Assembly (NCBI GenBank): GCA_025998475.1
Contig: BNVZ01000007.1
Location: 1 to 19,005, forward strand
Source: Endomicrobiia bacterium
GTDB lineage: Bacteria; Elusimicrobiota; Endomicrobiia; Endomicrobiales; Endomicrobiaceae
Direction of reading: 5' to 3'
Length of the DNA stretch: 19,005 nt
Part shown: positions 7,874 to 14,329 of the stretch, in pieces
Layout of the letters: every line of letters begins with the position of its first letter
Numbering within the stretch: position 1 is the stretch's first letter
Made by a program: the position numbers and the translations under genes
The notes under the pieces: generated by a model
What the model was told of the DNA's origin: nothing
Seen by the model: only the letters and a program-made list of their open reading frames with translations
Database searches by the model: none

Positions 7874-7947
7874 CGGGGAGTAGCGTAATTGGCTATCGCG
7901 CCTGCTTTGGGAGCAGGAGGCTGTGGGTTCAAGTCCCGCCTCCCCGA
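7874..7947 (+). tRNA. tRNA-Pro (anticodon UGG)
   Basis: The 74-base cloverleaf has acceptor CGGGGAG (7874-7880) paired with CTCCCCG (7940-7946). The anticodon stem CCTGC/GCAGG holds the loop TTTGGGA, giving anticodon TGG. The T arm is GTGGG-TTCAAGT-CCCGC, and the discriminator is A at 7947. CCA is not encoded. It is embedded between rdgB and gmk, presumably in one transcript. Confidence 0.95.
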
Positions 7948-8038
7948 GTTCTTTTAAGTTCGGTTATACACGATTTTAATTCGACGCAAAGACCTTGCAA
8001 AGGCAGATTTTTTCTTTAGTCTACTAGGACTTTTAATT

Positions 8039-8653
8039 TTGAATAAGAAATCAAACAACCATATTGAGCCTTTGGGTAGTATAATCGTTATCTCCGCTCC
8101 ATCCGGGGCTGGCAAGACTAGTGTGTGTAGTGCTGTTGTTAAAAGCGGCAGGAGTATTGTATATTCGATATCATACACAACAAGATGTCCAAGACAGGGG
8201 GAGAAAAATGGCAGAGAATATTTTTTTGTTGATGAATCTGAATTCAAAAAAATGATTGAAGAAAAGAAATTTGCTGAGTGGGCAAAAGTGCACGGCAATT
8301 ATTACGGAACTTCGAAAGGCTTGTTAGATAATGTATTAAAGACAAGAAGAAATATTCTCTTAGAAATTGATGTTCAAGGTGGAATAAATATAAAAAAACA
8401 GTATCCGCAGGCGTGTATGATTTTTATAATGACACCTGATATTAAAACTCTTGAAAAAAGATTGACGGCAAGAGATAAAGATTGCAAAAAAATAATAAAC
8501 GTACGCTTAAACAATGCAAAAAAAGAACTTAAGTATCTTAACAAATACGAATATTTGGTTATAAACAAACAGCTAAATGAAACTATAGATACGGTTAAGA
8601 CTATTATAAAATCTTTAGAATATAAAATTGAAAAGAATCAAAAATATTTTTGA
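8039..8653 (+). CDS. gmk: Guanylate kinase
   Basis: It phosphorylates GMP and dGMP to the diphosphates using ATP, an essential step of nucleotide supply. Length is 204 residues, usual for the family. The P-loop SAPSGAGKTS is at 19-28. The GMP-binding part follows: SISYTTRCPRQGEKNGREYF at 43-62 and FAEWAKVHGNYYGTSK. Next come LLEIDVQGG, with the Walker B-like Asp, and the lid/base segment FIMTPDIKTLEKRLTARDKD. The start is taken as TTG at 8039, since AGGA (8026-8029) is nine bases upstream and no ATG precedes the P-loop. The frame stays open back to the stop at 7955 with no better start codon. It is followed by rpoZ after 29 bases, the common bacterial order. Confidence 0.95.
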   Translation: MNKKSNNHIEPLGSIIVISAPSGAGKTSVCSAVVKSGRSIVYSISYTTRCPRQGEKNGREYFFVDESEFKKMIEEKKFAEWAKVHGNYYGTSKGLLDNVLKTRRNILLEIDVQGGINIKKQYPQACMIFIMTPDIKTLEKRLTARDKDCKKIINVRLNNAKKELKYLNKYEYLVINKQLNETIDTVKTIIKSLEYKIEKNQKYF

Positions 8654-8682
8654 TTAAATCGTGCTAGTCAGGAGACCAAAAA

Positions 8683-8952
8683 ATGTTATTAACAGAAGCG
8701 CAGTTAGGAGTAGCTGTGTTATCGTCTCAATTGGGACGATACGACATGGTAATGCTTGCATTGGCATGGATTGAAGTTAACAAACAAAATGAAGATTTTA
8801 GAAAACTTGGGCAGACAGAACTTATAAACAAAGCATTAAACGATGTTATAGCAAATATTGCAACTCATGAAAAAATAGAAGAATTGCGTAAAAAAATGAA
8901 AAAAGGAGCAAACCATGAAGTAACTGTCGCGGCAGATCGCGCTCGTATGTAG
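8683..8952 (+). CDS. rpoZ: Probable RNA polymerase omega subunit
   Basis: Omega is a small subunit that helps RNA polymerase assembly by clamping the beta-prime C-terminus. This 89-residue protein is of the right size. Its middle part, RYDMVMLALAWIEVNKQ, resembles the family's N-terminal R-(F/Y)-x-L-V-x-x-A-x-x-R-A helix, followed by a second helix with KALNDVI that fits the ALxEI position. The usual RARQL Arg is replaced by an acidic/polar stretch, so the sequence is diverged. The position directly after gmk and before coaC strongly supports the call. AGGAG (8670-8674) is eight bases before the ATG. Confidence 0.75.
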   Translation: MLLTEAQLGVAVLSSQLGRYDMVMLALAWIEVNKQNEDFRKLGQTELINKALNDVIANIATHEKIEELRKKMKKGANHEVTVAADRARM

Positions 8953-9028
8953 CCGATTGTATGCAGTAAAAGCAATATTAGAAGAAATTATTGCAAAAAC
9001 AAAATATACAGGTAAAAAGGAGGTAGCA

Positions 9029-9703
9029 ATGAAACTAAAAGCAATATTAAGCATGTTTGTTACATTTAGTCTTGTTGTCTTATGTTCATGCGATAAAAAG
9101 AACGCTGTACTTGTAAACAGAAGGCGCAAGTCTGTAACTACATCTGAGACTGGTGAAAAATACTTATCATCATCATCATTAAGCGCTACTCAGCAGAGAG
9201 GAAAAGATTTGATTGCAAAGATTACAAAAAACTTACAATTTAGGCTTGAGCAAGACCCTCACTCTCACTACGGGTGCTACATCAGCTGCAATGGCAAAAA
9301 AAATGAACCCTTTATTATGTCTCAGGACTATTACGGACGTAAAAATAGTTCATGCAACGGTAGATGCCTTTCAGATGTTGTAATTAATGGGTCATATTGG
9401 CAGATTCTTGATTTTGATAATCAAGATTGTATACGTAATAATCCTGGTGGTGGCCAAAGTAGTACTTATAATTCTGCCGATACTAGTTATTGTATGGTAG
9501 TAGAAGTTGCAGGCGCTCGTTTCGTTAAAGAAGAAAAGGTTCCTCCGATAACAGTAACGATATCTTATTACAACTCTTCTGCTCCTTATTCTTTTCCCGC
9601 TGATTTTCAAGACCGCCCAACAGATTTGCCCGCTGATTTTCAAGAAAAATTAACATTAAACAGCGACAACTGCCCAACAGACAGCGAATATACATGGCAG
9701 TAA
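9029..9703 (+). CDS. Cys-rich lipoprotein sharing its leader with the 5252 lipoprotein
   Basis: A perfect AAGGAGG (9017-9023) five bases before the ATG fixes the start; an upstream in-frame start near 8957 would spoil the signal peptide. The product has 224 residues. It starts with a lipoprotein signal (MKLK, hydrophobic core, lipobox LCSC with Cys21) and then DKKNAVLVNRR. This leader and the first mature residues closely match those of the Ser-rich lipoprotein starting at 5252. Asp at +2 is an inner-membrane retention signal in Escherichia coli; whether that holds here is unknown. The mature part has seven further Cys (YGCYISC, SSCNGRC, DC, YC, NC), suggesting disulphides outside the cytoplasm. 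It also has a Ser run, beta-rich VVEVAGARF and PITVTISYY stretches and a duplicated PADFQ near the end. The body is unrecognised. It sits inside the rpoZ-coaC interval, an unusual place for such a gene. Confidence 0.8.
   Translation: MKLKAILSMFVTFSLVVLCSCDKKNAVLVNRRRKSVTTSETGEKYLSSSSLSATQQRGKDLIAKITKNLQFRLEQDPHSHYGCYISCNGKKNEPFIMSQDYYGRKNSSCNGRCLSDVVINGSYWQILDFDNQDCIRNNPGGGQSSTYNSADTSYCMVVEVAGARFVKEEKVPPITVTISYYNSSAPYSFPADFQDRPTDLPADFQEKLTLNSDNCPTDSEYTWQ
9596..9645 (+). repeat. 33-bp period direct repeat inside the lipoprotein gene
   Basis: CCCGCTGATTTTCAAGA occurs at 9596-9612 and 9629-9645, 33 bases apart, so the frame is kept and PADFQ is duplicated with 11-residue spacing. The word GCCCAACAGA also recurs at about 9615 and 9671. 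This is a small slippage-type expansion. Confidence 0.7.
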
Positions 9704-9781
9704 TGCACATTGAAAGTTGGGTCAATACGCTCAAAAAAGGTTTGGCGCTTTTTGTTATGTAAAACTGATTTTAAGGAAAAT

Positions 9782-10333
9782 ATGACTTTAGAGAAAAAAA
9801 ATATTATCTTGGGTGTTTGCGGCGGTATTGCGGCATATAAAAGCTGCGATGTTATAAGGCGGCTTGTCAGGCTTAAAGCAAATGTTGAATGTATTTTAAC
9901 GAAAAGTGGCTCTAAATTTGTGACGCTGCTTACATTACAGACACTATCAAAAAATAAAGTATATACAAGCATGTTTGATACTCTAGATACGTGTACGTGG
10001 TCAATAAATCACATATCTTTAGCTAAAAAAGCGGATATGATTATTATTGTTCCCGCGACAGCAGATATAATTGCAAGACTTGCATGTGGGAGATCTGATG
10101 ATTTGCTTGCGTGTACTGTGCTTGCTTCTAAAGCTAAAGTTTTAATATGTCCAGCAATGAACTCAAATATGTTTAACCATAAAGCCACGCAAACCAATAT
10201 TGAAACGTTAAAAAGTTACAGCTATAAATTTATTATGCCGGAAAAAGGCATACTTGCCTGTGGCGACTCTGGAGATGGAAAACTTGCTAAAATTGACGTT
10301 ATTGTATCTGCCGTAGAGGAAAGCTGCAAGTAA
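9782..10333 (+). CDS. coaC: Phosphopantothenoylcysteine decarboxylase (CoaC)
   Basis: This flavoprotein decarboxylates 4'-phosphopantothenoylcysteine to 4'-phosphopantetheine on the coenzyme A pathway. The 183 residues correspond to the N-terminal half of the usual bifunctional CoaBC. Key elements are VCGGIAAYK at 12-20 (FMN binding), the active-site His77 in HISLAKKAD, VPATADIIARLACG at 90-103, the substrate clamp PAMNSNMF at 124-131, and PEKGILACGDSGDGKLA, which carries the catalytic Cys160. ATG 9782 is chosen because AAGGA (9773-9777) precedes it and the flavodoxin-like fold begins at once; the frame extends upstream to 9710 without a good site. It ends in a TAATG overlap with coaB. Confidence 0.93.
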   Translation: MTLEKKNIILGVCGGIAAYKSCDVIRRLVRLKANVECILTKSGSKFVTLLTLQTLSKNKVYTSMFDTLDTCTWSINHISLAKKADMIIIVPATADIIARLACGRSDDLLACTVLASKAKVLICPAMNSNMFNHKATQTNIETLKSYSYKFIMPEKGILACGDSGDGKLAKIDVIVSAVEESCK

Positions 10334-10995
10334 TGCCAAAAAAAATCACATTTCTAATTTTGTCAGGACCAACAAAAGAATACATTGATCCTGTAAGATA
10401 TGTAAGCAACGAATCTTCGGGTAAAATGGGCAATGCTCTTGCCCAAGCTGTTTTAAAAAAGGGATATGAAATAATTTTCATCTCAGGTCCAGTAAATATA
10501 TATCCTAAAAATGTAAGATTGATAAAAGTTACAACAGCATTAGAAATGTTTAAAGAAGTAAAATATATCTTTAAAAAAACCGATGTTACTATAAGTGTCG
10601 CCGCTGTCACTGATTACAGACCTTTTAAAACTTACGAGCATAAAATAAAAAAAGATACATTAACATCATCAATAGAACTTAAACAAAATCCAGACATTAT
10701 TCGATATTGTGGAAAAAATAAAAAAAATCAAGTTGTTGTAGGGTTTGCGCTTGAAACTGAACATCTGGTAGATAATGCCAAAACTAAATTGAAAAATAAA
10801 AATCTTGATTTGATAGTTGCTAACGGGACAGAATCATTTGGAGCGGATAATACTACGGTTAAGATTATAAGCACAGACGGTGTTTTGGAAATAAAAAATA
10901 AAAATAAAAAAATTATTGCGAGAAAAATTATCAATGAAACAATCCGAATATTTAAAAATATTAAATCTGGCAAAAATATCTATCAAGGAGTATAG
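10333..10995 (+). CDS. coaB: Phosphopantothenate-cysteine ligase (CoaB)
   Basis: This ligase joins 4'-phosphopantothenate to cysteine, activated by a nucleotide triphosphate, the step before CoaC. The 220 residues match the C-terminal half of fused CoaBC. Visible are ILSGPTKEYIDPVRYVSN at 9-26, SSGKMGNALA at 28-37, the substrate-site motif AAVTDYRP at 90-97 with KIKK close behind (the family's catalytic Lys region), LKQNPDII, and GFALETE. The start codon overlaps the coaC stop by one base (TAATG), so translation is probably coupled. The gene runs about 60 bases into udg in another frame. CoaB is on its own here, as in some Firmicutes, whereas most bacteria have the fusion. Confidence 0.92.
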   Translation: MPKKITFLILSGPTKEYIDPVRYVSNESSGKMGNALAQAVLKKGYEIIFISGPVNIYPKNVRLIKVTTALEMFKEVKYIFKKTDVTISVAAVTDYRPFKTYEHKIKKDTLTSSIELKQNPDIIRYCGKNKKNQVVVGFALETEHLVDNAKTKLKNKNLDLIVANGTESFGADNTTVKIISTDGVLEIKNKNKKIIARKIINETIRIFKNIKSGKNIYQGV

Positions 10996-11692
10996 CAACT
11001 GGGGTGAAAACGAGATTTATAAACATCTTGTTGCAGATACCAAAGCAGCAAAAGGCATTTTGCAGGCGACAAAACAAAAAACTTTTTCTACAGAAATTTT
11101 ATATTCAAAAGAAGAACTTGGTAAGTTGAGAGAAGAAATCAATTCTTGCAAAAAGTGTTCTTTGGGCGAAAGCCGTTTAAACGCAGTGTTTGGAGTAGGT
11201 TCTCCAAGCGCAGATTTGATATTTGTAGGGGAAGGTCCCGGGTATGATGAAGATCATAAGGGAGAACCTTTTATAGGCAAAGCCGGACATCTTTTAACGA
11301 AAATTATTGAAGCAATGGGACAAACAAGAGAAACTGTTTATATTGCAAATATAGTTAAATGTCATCCTATGATTGATCCGTCTAATTCTGAAAAACGCGC
11401 AAATGACAGACCTCCTACTCCCGAAGAAATGAGTGTTTGCAGAAATTATCTAGATATGCAACTTGAAATTATTAAACCAAAAATTATTGTAACGTTAGGT
11501 GCATCTTCCACAAAGGGGCTTTTGAATAATAAAGAACCTATCAGCCAAATAAGGGGACTTGTAAAGGAGTACAAAGGTATAAAGTTGATGCCTACATATC
11601 ATCCTGCAGCACTTCTTAGGAATCCTAATTTAAAGAAATTTGTATGGGAAGATATGAAGAGGGTTATGCATTTTTTGGATACAGGGGAATGA
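10934..11692 (+). CDS. udg: Family 4 uracil-DNA glycosylase (Fe-S type)
   Basis: It removes uracil arising from cytosine deamination in DNA, starting base-excision repair. Length is 252 residues: a poorly conserved N-terminal extension of about 65 residues precedes the glycosylase domain. Motif A, GEGPGYDEDHKGEPFIGKAG, is at 99-118. The four ligands of the [4Fe-4S] cluster are in place: Cys72 and Cys75 (CKKC), Cys143 (VKCHP) and Cys169. Motif B, YHPAALLR, is at 222-229. ATG 10934 is preferred over an upstream in-frame TTG at 10916. The gene starts 62 bases inside coaB and ends in an ATGA overlap with priA, so it is translated as part of the operon. Confidence 0.93.
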   Translation: MKQSEYLKILNLAKISIKEYSNWGENEIYKHLVADTKAAKGILQATKQKTFSTEILYSKEELGKLREEINSCKKCSLGESRLNAVFGVGSPSADLIFVGEGPGYDEDHKGEPFIGKAGHLLTKIIEAMGQTRETVYIANIVKCHPMIDPSNSEKRANDRPPTPEEMSVCRNYLDMQLEIIKPKIIVTLGASSTKGLLNNKEPISQIRGLVKEYKGIKLMPTYHPAALLRNPNLKKFVWEDMKRVMHFLDTGE

Positions 11693-13689
11693 TAGTTTTG
11701 GAAGTATCTATTCCTGTTCCTTTAAATAAAAATTTCTACTACTTACCTCCGGAATCTATAAATCCTGAACATGTGGTTGGTAAAAGAGTTAGAGTTCAGT
11801 TTGGTAAAAGAACTTTAACCGGTTATACGATTTCCTCCCTAAACATTGAGGAGAACAATTCTTTAAAATTAAAACGTATTATTGAGATTATAGACATAGA
11901 TTCTCTTATAACTAGCGAAACAATGGAACTTGCGAATTATATTTCAAAGAATTATGTATGCTCTTTGGGTGAAGCTCTTGCATCAATAATTTCTGTCTCG
12001 ATGAAATCTCCTAAGAGAATTTCAAAAGTTAAAAATACACCAGTTAAAAATACATCTACAGAGATAACGCAAGAAAGGCGCATTCTAAATATAGATCAGA
12101 ACAAAGCCGTTAATTTAATTAACAAGTCTCTTGAGAGGAATATTTACGCCTCATTTCTTATTCATGGCGTAACTGCTTCTGGCAAAACGGAAGTGTATAT
12201 AAATGCCATGGAATATGCTTTAAAACAAAATAAAGCCGCCATAATGCTTATTCCTGAAATTTCTCTTACGCCACAATTTGTATATGTTATGACAAAAAGA
12301 TTTGGTTTAAAAGTAGGAGTGTGGCATAGCGGCATAAGTAATATTGAAAAATATAAATTATTTTCAAAAGCAAAATCCGGAGATATAAAGATAATGATAG
12401 GCGCGAGATCTGCCGTTTTTGCCCCTTTTGAAGATTTAGGGATTATAGTTATAGACGAAGAACATGAATATACTTATAAGCAGGAACAAAAACCGTCTTA
12501 TGATGCTAGGGAAATAGCGAAATGGCGAGGCAATTATCACAATGCTGTTGTAGTTTTAGGCTCGGCTACACCGTCCCTTGAAAGCTATAAAGATGCTCTT
12601 GAAAATAAGACAAATTTAATAGAGTTAAACGAACGTATCGATGGAAAAGAACTTCCAGAAGTAAAAGTTGTTTCTCTTAAGAACAGATTTTTTAAATCCA
12701 GTTTGTTACTGTCTGAAACAGTTGACGCAATATCAAAAGCTTTATCAAGAAAAGAACAGGTTATAGTATTTTTGAATCGCAGAGGATATTCTCCGGTCAT
12801 TATGTGTAGAAAATGTGCAAGTGTATATCAATGTCCGAAATGTTCAATTTCAATGGTTTTTCATAGAAGTCCAGACTCGTTGAAATGTCATTATTGCGGA
12901 GAGACAAAATCTCTGCCTGTATCATGTTCTGCATGTAAAAGCAGAGAAGTAACGGTTTTTGGCACAGGAACACAAAAAGTTGAAGATGAACTTAAAAAAC
13001 TTTTTAAAACCGCAAGAATTTTCAGGCTCGATGGCGATACGGCATCTTTAAAAGAAAATTATGAAAAAGCTTATAACGGTATAAAAAATGGAGAATACGA
13101 TATATTACTTGGGACTCAAATGATAGCAAAAGGTTTTGATTTTCCAAGAGTAAGTTTAGCGTGCGTCATAGACGCGGATACATCTTTGCATCTCCCAGGA
13201 TTTAAATCGGTAGAAAAAACCTTTCAGCTTATAACTCAGGTTGCAGGGCGCAGCGGCAGGGGAGATATTAGAGGCTCCGTGATAGTGCAGACAAATCTTC
13301 CTAATCACTACGCTATAGAACACGCGAAAAATCATGATTTTGTATCTTTTTATAATGTCGAGATAGAGCAGAGAAAAAAATTGTTTTATCCACCTTACTG
13401 CGATGTCGCAAAAATTTCAATTAGGAATAAAGATGAAAAAAAAGCTGCCAAAGATTCTGAAAAATTAATTTCTTTTCTTGAAGAGTTGGTTAAAAATTAC
13501 AAATTAGGACTTAAGCTTTTAGGACCAGTTTCGGCATATATTTCAAAATTAAATAATATTTACAGAAAGCATATAATTATCAAGGGCGAAAGAGAAAATA
13601 TACTAAAACTTGCAATATTTCTTGACGATTTTAAACAATCCTGCGGGACTCTTATAGGCATAGAAATCATGCCTACAGATTTAATATAA
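11689..13689 (+). CDS. priA: Primosomal replication-restart helicase PriA
   Basis: PriA reloads the replisome at stalled forks; it is a 3'-5' superfamily-2 helicase. The 666 residues are slightly short for the family. The N-terminal DNA-binding part has VPLNKNFYY and GKRVRVQFGKR. Walker A, GVTASGKT, is at 160-167 and DEEH at 256-259, with GSATPSLES after it. The zinc region carries eight cysteines (373, 376, 382, 385, 400, 403, 413, 416) in four CxxC pairs. Helicase motifs V-VI, GTQMIAKGFDFP and QVAGRSGRG, follow. The start at 11689 shares ATGA with the udg stop; a longer frame from 11644 would add unlike residues. It is the last gene of the operon and is followed by a possible terminator at 13773. 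Confidence 0.96.
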   Translation: MIVLEVSIPVPLNKNFYYLPPESINPEHVVGKRVRVQFGKRTLTGYTISSLNIEENNSLKLKRIIEIIDIDSLITSETMELANYISKNYVCSLGEALASIISVSMKSPKRISKVKNTPVKNTSTEITQERRILNIDQNKAVNLINKSLERNIYASFLIHGVTASGKTEVYINAMEYALKQNKAAIMLIPEISLTPQFVYVMTKRFGLKVGVWHSGISNIEKYKLFSKAKSGDIKIMIGARSAVFAPFEDLGIIVIDEEHEYTYKQEQKPSYDAREIAKWRGNYHNAVVVLGSATPSLESYKDALENKTNLIELNERIDGKELPEVKVVSLKNRFFKSSLLLSETVDAISKALSRKEQVIVFLNRRGYSPVIMCRKCASVYQCPKCSISMVFHRSPDSLKCHYCGETKSLPVSCSACKSREVTVFGTGTQKVEDELKKLFKTARIFRLDGDTASLKENYEKAYNGIKNGEYDILLGTQMIAKGFDFPRVSLACVIDADTSLHLPGFKSVEKTFQLITQVAGRSGRGDIRGSVIVQTNLPNHYAIEHAKNHDFVSFYNVEIEQRKKLFYPPYCDVAKISIRNKDEKKAAKDSEKLISFLEELVKNYKLGLKLLGPVSAYISKLNNIYRKHIIIKGERENILKLAIFLDDFKQSCGTLIGIEIMPTDLI

Positions 13690-13701
13690 ATTTTATGGTG
13701 C

Positions 13702-13731
13702 TTGACGCTTTATGAATTGTTTGTGTATAAC
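13702..13731 (+). promoter_or_regulatory. Strong promoter-like site after priA
   Basis: TTGACG (13702-13707), 18 bases and TATAAC (13726-13731) match both consensus hexamers at five of six positions. A transcript would start near 13738. A hairpin with a T-tract lies at 13773-13797, so the predicted product is a short RNA of about 60 bases, or a leader reading on into the peptide locus. Confidence 0.45.
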
Positions 13732-13772
13732 TGTGTGAAGTTGAAGATAAAATTGCATAATGGACATCTCTA

Positions 13773-13797
13773 AAAACCTACGACTTTTGTAGGTTTT
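13773..13797 (+). terminator. Hairpin terminator after priA
   Basis: AAAACCTAC (13773-13781) pairs perfectly with GTAGGTTTT (13789-13797) around a seven-base loop. The T's form the 3' arm. It lies 84 bases past the priA stop and would end the housekeeping operon and any RNA from the 13702 promoter. The A/T-flanked form could work on both strands. Confidence 0.55.
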
Positions 13798-13893
13798 CGC
13801 ATTTACCGTGCTAACTTTACTACGGCATCTTGCCCGTAAAAATAATATCGGGTACCAAAACAAAGGTATGGCAGCAGTAACTTGCTAGAGTTT

Positions 13894-13921
13894 TTAGACA
13901 GACCCATAATGCTGATAGAAT
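13894..13921 (+). promoter_or_regulatory. Possible promoter of the peptide precursor
   Basis: TTAGAC (13894-13899), a 16-base spacer and TAGAAT (13916-13921) give a plausible sigma-70-type promoter. The predicted start near 13928 leaves a short leader holding the GGGGAG ribosome-binding site at 13940-13945. Confidence 0.4.
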
Positions 13922-13951
13922 ATGTGTAAATTTATTCGTGGGGAGATAAGT

Positions 13952-14167
13952 ATGGAAATTTTAAAAGTTGTAAAACCCGACAATGAGGGTTATGAATTAA
14001 GTCCAGCGGCGTGTGCTTGTGCTGGTTATGAGGGGCACTGTGCGACGCTTGTGCCTGAACGGCCAAAGCCAAAACCAAATCCACCACCAAGGCCAAAACC
14101 AAATCCACCACCGATGCCAATGCCTCCTCCATATCATCCGCCCCCTTTTGGACCGCCATTTGGCTAA
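13952..14167 (+). CDS. Candidate RiPP precursor: CxC-x6-C peptide with Pro-rich tail
   Basis: A 71-residue peptide starts at ATG 13952, six bases after GGGGAG; an in-frame ATG at 13922 lacks a site. Residues 1-20 (MEILKVVKPDNEGYELSPAA) look like a leader. Next comes CACAGYEGHCA with Cys21, Cys23 and Cys30, then a tail of about 35 residues, more than half Pro, built on the repeated unit KPNPPPRP and ending YHPPPFGPPFG. It precedes a radical SAM/SPASM maturase and an ABC exporter, the standard context for a ribosomally made peptide modified on Cys or neighbouring residues (thioether types such as sactipeptides or ranthipeptides). There is no Gly-Gly cleavage site. I recognise no family. The Pro codons make it much richer in G and C than the genes after it. 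It could also be a small Pro-rich envelope peptide unrelated to the maturase. Confidence 0.6.
   Translation: MEILKVVKPDNEGYELSPAACACAGYEGHCATLVPERPKPKPNPPPRPKPNPPPMPMPPPYHPPPFGPPFG
14068..14112 (+). repeat. 24-bp in-frame repeat in the Pro-rich tail
   Basis: GCCAAAACCAAATCCACCAC is present at 14068 and again at 14092, giving the eight-residue period KPNPPPRP / KPNPPPMP. The copies are identical over 21 bases, so tail length may vary by slippage or recombination. Confidence 0.7.
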
Positions 14168-14277
14168 ATGACACTCCACTCTCGTAAAGAGATTGTATCA
14201 TTTGCAAGAAAGGGATGTAGTTTTTGTATAAGAAGAGTATTGAATTGGTGGTTGCTTTGAGTTATTACCGTTACAGA

Positions 14278-14303
14278 AAGCCACGCCCTTTGAGGCGTGG
14301 CTT
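14278..14303 (+). terminator. Perfect 10-bp hairpin between precursor and maturase
   Basis: AAGCCACGCC (14278-14287), loop CTTTGA, GGCGTGGCTT (14294-14303). It is the strongest GC-rich hairpin in this AT-rich area and lies 27 bases before the maturase start. No long T-tract follows (CGGATTTGCTTT), so it is better seen as an attenuator or mRNA stabiliser that gives more precursor than enzyme, as in many peptide loci. Such GCC-rich hairpins also occur at IS200/IS605 ends, a second reading. Confidence 0.5.
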
Positions 14304-14329
14304 CGGATTTGCTTTAGGGAAAATAGAAT

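Noticed and set aside
7954..8298. Minus-strand frame of 114 codons opposite the gmk start
   Set aside because: It lies across the well-supported start of gmk and has no motif or start site.
9392..9972. Minus-strand frames opposite the lipoprotein and coaC
   Set aside because: They overlap genes supported by signal peptide, ribosome-binding site and conserved motifs.
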